Shown here in pieces: positions 1 to 4,529 of a stretch of DNA of 5,090 nt. Source of the stretch: Allobrachymonas sp. (GTDB lineage: Bacteria; Pseudomonadota; Gammaproteobacteria; Burkholderiales; Burkholderiaceae_C); the NCBI GenBank assembly GCA_030538335.1, contig JAUNUE010000142.1, positions 1 through 5,090 on the forward strand, given 5' to 3'. Position 1 is the first letter of the stretch; each line of letters opens with the position of its first letter. Under the pieces are notes generated by a model. It was not told the origin of the DNA. It saw only the letters and a program-made list of their open reading frames with translations, and made no database searches. The translations under genes were made by a program, and so were the position numbers.

Positions 1-309
1 AAAAGCACCGGCCTGTCAGCAGCCACCATGGTGGCCGATGGTTTGTGCACCGCGCTGTCGTCCGATTACTACTATCCGTCCATGCTGCAAGCGCCTTTCA
101 GGCTCGCGGCCGATGGCATCCTGCCATTTCACGAGGCGTGGAAACAGGTCAGCGCGGGCCCCGCTGCCGCTGTCAAGCTGCACGATCGCGGCGCCATTGC
201 CGCAGGCATGCGTGCAGATCTGTTGCTGGTTGCGGAGCCTGCTGACGTTATTCCTGCTCAAGTGATGCAGCATTGGGTTGCAGGCATGCCTGTTTATCGG
301 GCTTTTTGA
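1..309 (+). CDS. phnM: PhnM, C-terminal part (alpha-D-ribose 1-methylphosphonate 5-triphosphate diphosphatase)
   Basis: This is the last 102 codons of an amidohydrolase-superfamily protein; its 5' part lies outside the window, so no start is called. PhnM hydrolyses the triphosphate of ribose 1-alkylphosphonate 5-triphosphate to release pyrophosphate in the carbon-phosphorus lyase pathway, which lets cells use phosphonates as phosphorus source (family knowledge). Seen here: the LSSDYY stretch (visible residues 19-24), whose Asp22 corresponds to the conserved amidohydrolase metal-site aspartate, then QAPFRLAADG, a VSAGPAAAVKL helix, and the DRG-AIAAGMRADLLLV segment typical of the C-terminal beta-sandwich of this superfamily. 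The order and spacing match E. coli PhnM as I recall it (LSSDYYPASLL, NPAQALNLQDRG, GKRADLVL). The gene ends in TGA and faces a convergent gene 51 bp away, so it is the last gene of its phn operon; no phnN or phnP follows. Other amidohydrolases share the C-terminal motif, but the SSDYY context favours PhnM. Confidence 0.85.
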   Translation, partial: KSTGLSAATMVADGLCTALSSDYYYPSMLQAPFRLAADGILPFHEAWKQVSAGPAAAVKLHDRGAIAAGMRADLLLVAEPADVIPAQVMQHWVAGMPVYRAF

Positions 310-328
310 GGGCTTTCTGGAGACACAA

Positions 329-353
329 GCAATCGCCGGAAACAGGCTATTGC
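329..353. terminator. Hairpin between convergent genes, possible bidirectional terminator
   Basis: A 9-bp stem with one mismatch (GCAATCGCC against GGCTATTGC) closes a 7-nt loop in the 51-bp gap between the convergent phnM and SpeE-like genes. There is no clear T-run directly after it on either strand, so an intrinsic terminator is only suggested by position and fold. Confidence 0.3.
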
Positions 354-360
354 CGTGCAC

Positions 361-1140
361 TCATGGCTGTTTTTCTATTGTGCCCAGCTCAACGCACAAC
401 GGCTTGAACACCCGCAGCCATTTGCCAGCAGGCAGGCCCCAGCGCTGCTGGATGACATCGGCGCGTGCTTCAAGCAGCGGGCGTGGCGGGCGGCTGGGGG
501 TGCGCTGTGCCAGCACCACGGTGTTGCCTTCGCGGGTAGGCTTGAAAGCCCACAGCGCCTCTTCACCAAAGGCCTGCGCGATCTGCTCCACGCTGCGCGC
601 AAAGCTGCTGTTGCGGCCAAACAGGTTCACCGTCATGCAGCCTTCGGGTGTGAGCGCATCGCGGCAGGCGCGGTAGAAATCGGCGTCGTCCAGCACGGGC
701 GCGGCAGCTTCGTGATCGTACAAATCCACCTGCAGCGCGTCGATGGCATTGCGCCATTCGGGCTTGGCGATTTCAACGCCTGCATCGCCCAGCAATACAT
801 TGAGCTGCGCATGATTGTCGGGCAGGCGGAACCACTGGCGGCAGGCGCGGTACACGGCGGGGTTGAGCTCCACACACGTCGTGAGCATGCCAAGTTTCTT
901 GCTGGTGAACTTGGTCAGGCTCGCTGCCCCCAGCCCCAGCTGCATGGCGTGGCGGTCAGCCACCGTGGCAGGTTCCACAAACAGCAACCACGCCATCATG
1001 CGCTGGATGTATTCCAGATCCAGCAGCAGCGGATCCTTGAGCCGCATGGCACCCTGCACCCACGGCGAATCAAGATGCAGGTAGCGGCTGTCGCGGTCTT
1101 CGGAGATTTGCACTTCGGGCAGTGCGGTGGCAGGCGGCAT
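361..1140 (-). CDS. Spermidine synthase-like (SpeE-fold) methyltransferase family protein
   Basis: A 259-residue protein with the Rossmann fold of the spermidine synthase/class I methyltransferase group. From the chosen ATG: an N-terminal beta region with YLHLDSPWVQGAMRL (20-34) as in polyamine synthase-like proteins, the nucleotide-binding loop LGLGAAS (68-74), the acidic end of strand 2 VELNP (90-94), GDA (118-120), and VDLYD (138-142), the position of the DxxD pair in this family. The bona fide aminopropyltransferase signature GGGDG is replaced by LGLGA, so true spermidine synthesis is doubtful and the substrate is unknown. The frame is open upstream to a TTG at 1242, but that codon lies inside a terminator hairpin and the extra 34 residues do not resemble the family; ATG 1140 is preferred although no Shine-Dalgarno is visible. 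Ends in TGA, convergent with phnM. The family call is firm and the function is not. Confidence 0.82.
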   Translation of the reverse strand: MPPATALPEVQISEDRDSRYLHLDSPWVQGAMRLKDPLLLDLEYIQRMMAWLLFVEPATVADRHAMQLGLGAASLTKFTSKKLGMLTTCVELNPAVYRACRQWFRLPDNHAQLNVLLGDAGVEIAKPEWRNAIDALQVDLYDHEAAAPVLDDADFYRACRDALTPEGCMTVNLFGRNSSFARSVEQIAQAFGEEALWAFKPTREGNTVVLAQRTPSRPPRPLLEARADVIQQRWGLPAGKWLRVFKPLCVELGTIEKQP

Positions 1141-1169
1141 GGGAACAGTCGAAGCAAAAAACAGGTTCG

Positions 1170-1197
1170 AGTGTATCCAAGGAACATGCGGTGCAAA
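1170..1197 (-). promoter_or_regulatory. Candidate sigma70 promoter of the SpeE-like gene
   Basis: On the minus strand TTTGCA (1197-1192) and TACACT (1175-1170) are separated by 16 bp, each matching the sigma70 consensus at four positions. Transcription would begin near 1163, about 23 nt before ATG 1140, and downstream of the terminator at 1231-1257. Its placement between terminator and gene supports it; the match itself is moderate. Confidence 0.4.
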
Positions 1198-1230
1198 AGC
1201 CCGGTTGTAGCTGCGAGCGGCCGATACGGA

Positions 1231-1257
1231 ATAAAAACGCAACCTCTTCAGGTTACG
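1231..1257 (-). terminator. Rho-independent terminator downstream of the SDR gene
   Basis: Reading the minus strand, an 8-bp stem (CGTAACCT with AGGTTGCG, one T-G wobble) closes a GAAG tetraloop and is followed at once by TTTTTAT. This is the classic intrinsic terminator layout. It lies 73 nt past the SDR stop codon and before the SpeE-like gene, so it most likely ends the SDR (or tldD-SDR) transcript and makes the SpeE-like gene a separate unit. Confidence 0.72.
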
Positions 1258-1329
1258 TTGGCAGATTGGTGGGGTTGCCAGCCTTTTACGGCCAAATAAC
1301 TGATCGGCGGTGAAATCCAGTCACCAGAT

Positions 1330-2118
1330 TCACACCGCAATCCACCGCGCAACGGCACGGTTGATCCAGTCGGGGGTAAAGCCCGCTGTCTTGTACAGGT
1401 AGTTGGCCTGAAAACCCACTGGCCAATGCACCTTGCCGCAGCCGGGGTGCTGCGATGCGCGCCAGATTACCTTGGCTACGTCTTCGGGTTCGAGCTTGAC
1501 GCCCAGGCGGCGCAGGCTGGGTGCGTCTGCGCCTTGCACCATGCCGGTTTGCACGAACAGCGGCATGATGTCGCGCACGCGGATGTCCTGATCCTGCCAT
1601 TCGATGTTGAGTGCTTCGGTCAGGCCCTTGACGAAGAACTTGCTGGCGGAATAGGTCGCCAGCGATGCCTGGCCGTAGAACGCGGCGCTTGATGCCAGGT
1701 TGATGACGCATGCGTTGGGCGTTTTGGCCAGATAAGGGTGCGCCGTGTGGCAGCCGTTGAGCACGCCCCGGATGTTGATGTCAAGCTGCTTGTTGTGGCG
1801 CGCCAGCGGGGTTTGCTCCAGCGGCCCGGTGAGCATGATGCCGGCGTTGTTGACCAGCACATCGAGTTTGCCGGTGCGCGCGCAGAAGGCTTCGAGCACG
1901 CGGCTCCAGTTGTCGGCATCGGTCACGTCAAGCCGTTGCGTCATCAGCACGTCGGGGCCAAGTTCGGCCTGCAGTGCGGCCATGTTTTTATCGTCAATAT
2001 CGCCAATGCCGACGAACCAGCCGCGTTGCGCGAACAGGCGTGCGGTGGCGCGGCCAATGCCTGCGGCACCGCCGGAAATGAAGATGCAGGGTTTGGTAGC
2101 ACTTAGCGAGTTGTTCAT
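1330..2118 (-). CDS. Short-chain dehydrogenase/reductase (SDR), classical type
   Basis: A 262-residue classical SDR, a cytosolic NAD(P)-dependent oxidoreductase on an unknown alcohol or carbonyl substrate. Visible motifs in order: cofactor loop SGGAAGIG (15-22), acidic Asp40 after strand 2 (GIGDID), LDV (63-65), NNAG (90-93), Asn115, catalytic Ser143, and Tyr156-x-x-x-Lys160 in the YSASK motif. The Asn-Ser-Tyr-Lys tetrad is complete, so the enzyme should be active. Asp40 normally favours NAD(H) over NADP(H) (family knowledge). The C-terminal part (HWPVGFQANYLYK, then a basic end) resembles a group of uncharacterised proteobacterial SDRs. The frame extends upstream to a GTG at 2196, but those 26 residues are not SDR-like, so ATG 2118 is chosen; no clear Shine-Dalgarno precedes either start. 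Same strand as tldD, 185 bp downstream of it; an intrinsic terminator follows the stop. Substrate cannot be inferred from context. Confidence 0.88.
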   Translation of the reverse strand: MNNSLSATKPCIFISGGAAGIGRATARLFAQRGWFVGIGDIDDKNMAALQAELGPDVLMTQRLDVTDADNWSRVLEAFCARTGKLDVLVNNAGIMLTGPLEQTPLARHNKQLDINIRGVLNGCHTAHPYLAKTPNACVINLASSAAFYGQASLATYSASKFFVKGLTEALNIEWQDQDIRVRDIMPLFVQTGMVQGADAPSLRRLGVKLEPEDVAKVIWRASQHPGCGKVHWPVGFQANYLYKTAGFTPDWINRAVARWIAV

Positions 2119-2272
2119 GGCAGCTATGCGACAGGTAAAGGAAAGAGGCTCGCGCCGCCCCAAGGAGCCACTGAACGAACAGGGCGCAGATGGCACGAAT
2201 GTTCGTTGTATTCTCGTCGATTTTTATGCCGTACCTGCCGGCAGAGGCGCGTTGAGCGCTCGGGAAAGCCCG

Positions 2273-2294
2273 CGCAAGGCAGATAAACCTTGCG
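2273..2294. other. Hairpin just downstream of tldD
   Basis: A perfect 7-bp inverted repeat (CGCAAGG and CCTTGCG) with an 8-nt loop lies 10 nt past the tldD stop codon. It could end or stabilise the tldD transcript, but no T-run follows on the minus strand, so I do not call it a terminator. The rest of the tldD-SDR gap (2119-2303) shows no convincing promoter. Confidence 0.35.
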
Positions 2295-2303
2295 AGTGGC
2301 CTG

Positions 2304-3818
2304 TCAGGCCGTACCGCCCACCGTCAACTGGTTGATGCGCAGCGTGGGCTGGCCCACACCCACGGGAACGCTCTGGCCTTCTTTGCCGCAGGTGCCCACG
2401 CCGCTGTCGAGCTTGAGGTCGTTGCCGACCATGGCCACGCGTGTGAGTGCGTCGGGGCCGTTGCCGATGAGCGTGGCGCCTTTGACCGGGTATTGCAGTT
2501 GGCCGTTTTCCACCCACCAGGCCTGGCTGGCCGAGAACACGAACTTGCCGCTGGTGATGTCGACCTGCCCGCCGCCAAAATTGCTGGCGTACAGGCCGCG
2601 CTGCAGGCTGCCGATAATGGCTTGCGGGTCGTCTTTGCCTGCGAGCATGTAGGTGTTGGTCATGCGCGGCATCGGCGTGTGGGCGTAGCTTTCGCGCCGA
2701 CCGTTGCCGGTGGGTTTGGTTTTCATCAGCCGCGCATTCATGCGGTCTTGCAGATAGCCTTTGAGAATGCCGTCTTCAATCAGTACAGTGCATTGCGTGG
2801 GGTTACCTTCGTCGTCGACATTGAGGCTGCCGCGGCGGTTGCCCAGCGTGCCATCATCCACCACAGTCACGCCCTTGGCGGCGACTTGCTGGCCAATGCA
2901 GCCAGTGAAAGCACTGCTGCCCTTGCGGTTGAAGTCGCCTTCCAGTCCGTGGCCGATGGCTTCGTGGATGAGTACACCGGGCCAGCCTGCGCCCAGCACC
3001 ACATCCATTTCACCGGCAGGCGCGGGGCGCGCTTCGAGATTGACGAGCGCGGCATCGACCGCCTCATCCACATACTGCCGCAGCAAGACGTCGTCAAAAA
3101 TATCCAGCCCGGCACGGCCACCGCCCCCGCTGCTGCCCACTTCGCGGCGCACCTCGCCTGCGATGGTTTGCTCGGCAATCACGGTCAGGCTCAGACGCAC
3201 CAGCGGGCGCACATCGGCAGCCAATGTGCCATCAAGCCGCGCCACCAGCACCACATCGTATTCAGCGGCCAACCCGGCCATGACCTGCGCTACGCGAGGG
3301 TCTTTGGCACGCGCCATTTTTTCGACCTTTTCGAGCAGCGCGACCTTGGCCGTGCTGTCAAGCGAGCCGATGGGGTTGAAGGCGGCATACAGGTCGCGGC
3401 TGGGCGCGGTGCGGTTTTTGGCTGCCGCGACCTTGGCCTTGCCTGCGCCTGATGCGCTGCCAATGGTGCGCACGTTTTTGGCGGCATCCATCAGCGCCGC
3501 GAATGAAATGTCATCAGAATAGGCAAAAGCGGTTTTTTCGCCAGAGACGGCGCGCACGCCCACGCCCTGGTCGATGCTGAAGCTGCCGGTTTTGACGATG
3601 CCTTCTTCCAGGCTCCAGCCTTCGCTGCAGGTGCTTTGAAAGTACAGGTCGGCGTCATCCACCTTGCGCGTGTGCATGGCCGCCAGCGCCTTGTGCAGGT
3701 GCTGCTGGGTCAGGCCAAAGGGGGTGAGCAACAGGGCTTCGGCCAGCGCCAGGCGTTGGCGTGTGCTGGCGACCAGCGGGGAAGATGCGGCAGCCGCCGC
3801 AGGCAAGGGCATGTTCAT
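2304..3818 (-). CDS. tldD: TldD metalloprotease
   Basis: A 504-residue TldD, against 481 in E. coli; the excess is at the N-terminus. TldD pairs with TldE/PmbA to form a heterodimeric cytoplasmic zinc protease that degrades unfolded short peptides, matures microcin B17 and acts on the antitoxin CcdA (family knowledge). Seen here: an N-terminal domain with DLYFQSTCSEGWSLEEG (57-73) and SIDQGVGVRAVSGEKTAFAY (81-100), the metal site HEAIGH (285-290) with Glu286 between the ligand histidines, GLEGDFNRKGSS, NGRRESYAHTPMPRMTNTYM (372-391), FGGGQVDITSGKFVFS (414-429), and the third ligand Cys477 in GTCGKEGQ, 27 residues from the C-terminus as in E. coli. The protein ends with the family's TVGGTA. 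The open frame runs upstream to 4055, but that part is translated repeat DNA, so ATG 3818 is chosen (ATG 3812 is an alternative). No Shine-Dalgarno is visible. No tldE/pmbA is in the window. All key residues are present. Confidence 0.95.
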   Translation of the reverse strand: MNMPLPAAAAASSPLVASTRQRLALAEALLLTPFGLTQQHLHKALAAMHTRKVDDADLYFQSTCSEGWSLEEGIVKTGSFSIDQGVGVRAVSGEKTAFAYSDDISFAALMDAAKNVRTIGSASGAGKAKVAAAKNRTAPSRDLYAAFNPIGSLDSTAKVALLEKVEKMARAKDPRVAQVMAGLAAEYDVVLVARLDGTLAADVRPLVRLSLTVIAEQTIAGEVRREVGSSGGGGRAGLDIFDDVLLRQYVDEAVDAALVNLEARPAPAGEMDVVLGAGWPGVLIHEAIGHGLEGDFNRKGSSAFTGCIGQQVAAKGVTVVDDGTLGNRRGSLNVDDEGNPTQCTVLIEDGILKGYLQDRMNARLMKTKPTGNGRRESYAHTPMPRMTNTYMLAGKDDPQAIIGSLQRGLYASNFGGGQVDITSGKFVFSASQAWWVENGQLQYPVKGATLIGNGPDALTRVAMVGNDLKLDSGVGTCGKEGQSVPVGVGQPTLRINQLTVGGTA

Positions 3819-3824
3819 GCGGGC

Positions 3825-3830
3825 ATTGTA
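3825..3830 (-). promoter_or_regulatory. Candidate -10 element of tldD
   Basis: TACAAT on the minus strand matches TATAAT at five of six positions and ends 6 nt before ATG 3818. It would start transcription at or next to the start codon. No good -35 hexamer is seen at 16-19 bp, so this is tentative. Confidence 0.3.
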
Positions 3831-3869
3831 AAAGCGTGCTGGATTGTTTGCTTGGCGGTGAAGCGGTAC

Positions 3870-3880
3870 CTCTGCGGTGA
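3870..3880 (+). repeat. 11-bp direct repeat, left copy
   Basis: CTCTGCGGTGA here is identical to 4119-4129. The two copies enclose both palindromic elements of the tldD-copZ gap. It may be a remnant of an insertion duplication or a chance match. Confidence 0.45.
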
Positions 3881-3924
3881 ACTTGATGCAATCCATTCCC
3901 GCACCAGGCGATATCCCACATGCT

Positions 3925-4016
3925 TCATTGCGGCCGCCGCAGGCGGCGTGGCAATCTGCTTGTTTCCGGGCCATGCCACAAGATTGCCGCGTCGCGCTTC
4001 GCGCTCCTCGCAATGA
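3925..4016. repeat. Palindromic dispersed repeat element (two-hairpin, REP/MITE-like)
   Basis: This 92-bp element in the non-coding tldD-copZ gap has imperfect inverted arms at 3925-3957 and 3981-4016. Each arm begins or ends with TCATTGCG and GGCAATCT or their complements. Each arm is itself self-complementary (GCCGCC-GGCGGC in the left, GCGC-rich AGCGCGAAGCGC on the minus strand in the right). Sequences of the type 'TCATTGCGAGGAGCG...GGCAATCT' occur as dispersed intergenic repeats in many proteobacterial genomes (from memory). There is no transposase, so it would be non-autonomous. It may also act on RNA stability as a transcribed double hairpin. Confidence 0.7.
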
Positions 4017-4036
4017 CACGTTTTGGTGCAGACCTC

Positions 4037-4116
4037 GTAGGCTGGGTTGAGGCACGAAACCCAGCGTTCCTTGAATAAGGTGTTTTGCTGGGTTACGCTG
4101 CGCTAACCCAGCCTAC
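4037..4116. repeat. Second palindromic dispersed repeat, GTAGGCTGGGTT family
   Basis: The element is bounded by perfect 12-bp inverted ends, GTAGGCTGGGTT (4037-4048) and its complement (4105-4116). Inside are two hairpins: GCTGGGTT/AACCCAGC at 4041-4065 with a 9-nt loop, and GCTGGGTTA/TAACCCAGC at 4087-4112 with an 8-nt loop. The same architecture (paired 'GGCTGGGTT...AACCCAGCC' stems) is a familiar intergenic repeat in several proteobacteria. It is unrelated in sequence to the element at 3925-4016. No T-run follows either hairpin, so it is not a standard terminator for copZ. The whole 3819-4172 gap contains no gene that I can support. Confidence 0.7.
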
Positions 4117-4118
4117 CG

Positions 4119-4129
4119 CTCTGCGGTGA
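4119..4129 (+). repeat. 11-bp direct repeat, right copy
   Basis: Identical to 3870-3880; it starts 3 bp after the end of the second palindromic element. Confidence 0.45.
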
Positions 4130-4172
4130 GATGGAGTTTTGTGTGACTGTACGCTTTTACCGAGTCGTTGCG

Positions 4173-4373
4173 TCAGACCGCCACTGGCGTATAACCCGCT
4201 TCGGTAATGGTTTTGGCAATCGCCTCTGCGCCCACCCGGTGCTTGTCTACGGTCACGCGCTTGGTGTTGATGTCCACTTCCACAGTGGCGCTGGGATCCA
4301 GTTCTTGCACTGCTTCGGTAATGGCGCGGGCGCAATGGCCGCATGTCATGTCTTGCACGTTGAAAGTCAGCAT
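4173..4373 (-). CDS. copZ: CopZ-type copper chaperone (single HMA domain)
   Basis: A 66-residue protein that is a single heavy-metal-associated domain from end to end. The metal site is MTCGHC with Cys11 and Cys14; the remainder follows the beta-alpha-beta-beta-alpha-beta pattern (FNV, ARAITEAVQEL, ATVEVDI, RVTVD, AEAIAKTITEAGY, TPVAV). Such proteins bind Cu(I) in the cytoplasm and hand it to the CopA ATPase or to the regulator (family knowledge). ATG 4373 is chosen because a strong GGAGG (4389-4385) sits 11 nt upstream and the domain starts immediately; the longer open frame up to 4733 overlaps copA antisense and is not real. Divergent from copA, 156 bp apart, with its own CueR-style promoter. 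It has GHC where CopA has ASC, so it is not simply a copy of a CopA domain. Another soft metal is possible, but the copA neighbour argues for copper. Confidence 0.9.
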   Translation of the reverse strand: MLTFNVQDMTCGHCARAITEAVQELDPSATVEVDINTKRVTVDKHRVGAEAIAKTITEAGYTPVAV

Positions 4374-4410
4374 GGCGGGTGTTTCCTCCAGATTAATTGA
4401 TACGGTTGCA

Positions 4411-4441
4411 AGTGTGGGCCTTGCCATGGGGGCAAACACAA
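4411..4441 (-). promoter_or_regulatory. CueR/MerR-type promoter of copZ
   Basis: On the minus strand a -35 TTGTGT (4441-4436) and a -10 CACACT (4416-4411) are 19 bp apart, the overlong spacer typical of MerR-family promoters. Within the spacer lies the dyad TTGCC-N5-GGCAA (4435-4421). The AAGG half lies in the same register, relative to -35 and -10, as in the copA promoter here and in E. coli copA as I recall it. Transcription would start near 4404, giving a leader of about 30 nt that contains the GGAGG of copZ. Confidence 0.6.
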
Positions 4442-4455
4442 GCCCGAGGCGCATT

Positions 4456-4482
4456 GCCCATGCAAACTCTAGGGATATGGGC
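4456..4482. repeat. Inverted repeat between the two divergent promoters
   Basis: GCCCAT (4456-4461) and ATGGGC (4477-4482) form a 6-bp inverted repeat with a 15-nt centre, located between the -35 boxes of copZ and copA. It could be a further regulator site; short enough to be chance. Confidence 0.25.
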
Positions 4483-4492
4483 TTACAGAGGT

Positions 4493-4523
4493 TTGACTTT
4501 CCCATGAGGTGAAGGTTAACAAT
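4493..4523 (+). promoter_or_regulatory. CueR-type promoter/operator of copA
   Basis: A -35 TTGACT (4493-4498) and a -10 AACAAT (4518-4523) are separated by 19 bp, with the imperfect dyad CTTTCCC...GAAGG (4497-4515) in the spacer. This matches the CueR-activated layout of E. coli copA (TTGACC, CTT...GAAGG, 19-bp spacer), with the GAAGG half in the same register. The regulator would untwist the long spacer on Cu(I) binding. The purine-rich GAGGTGAAGG that looks like a ribosome binding site belongs to this operator. Confidence 0.7.
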
Positions 4524-4529
4524 AGCTGC

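Noticed and set aside
355..1299. Long plus-strand open frame opposite the SpeE-like gene
   Set aside because: It lies antisense to a recognisable family protein; its translation has no family features and reflects high-GC codon bias.
2119..2196. GTG start at 2196 for the SDR
   Set aside because: The 26 added residues are not SDR-like, and the cofactor motif is already at the expected distance from ATG 2118.
2493..3452. 319-codon plus-strand open frame opposite tldD
   Set aside because: It is a shadow of tldD, whose conserved motifs run through the whole stretch on the other strand.
3819..4055. N-terminal extension of TldD up to 4055
   Set aside because: These codons translate palindromic repeat DNA and do not resemble TldD; ATG 3818 gives a near-normal length.
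3925..4116. CRISPR array
   Set aside because: The repeats are palindromic, of two different families, with no regular spacers and no cas genes.
4037..4116. Intrinsic terminator for copZ
   Set aside because: The hairpins are strong, but neither strand has a T-run directly after them.
4506..4515. GAGGTGAAGG as the copA ribosome binding site
   Set aside because: Its spacing to ATG is about 14 nt and it overlaps the CueR operator upstream of the predicted transcript start.
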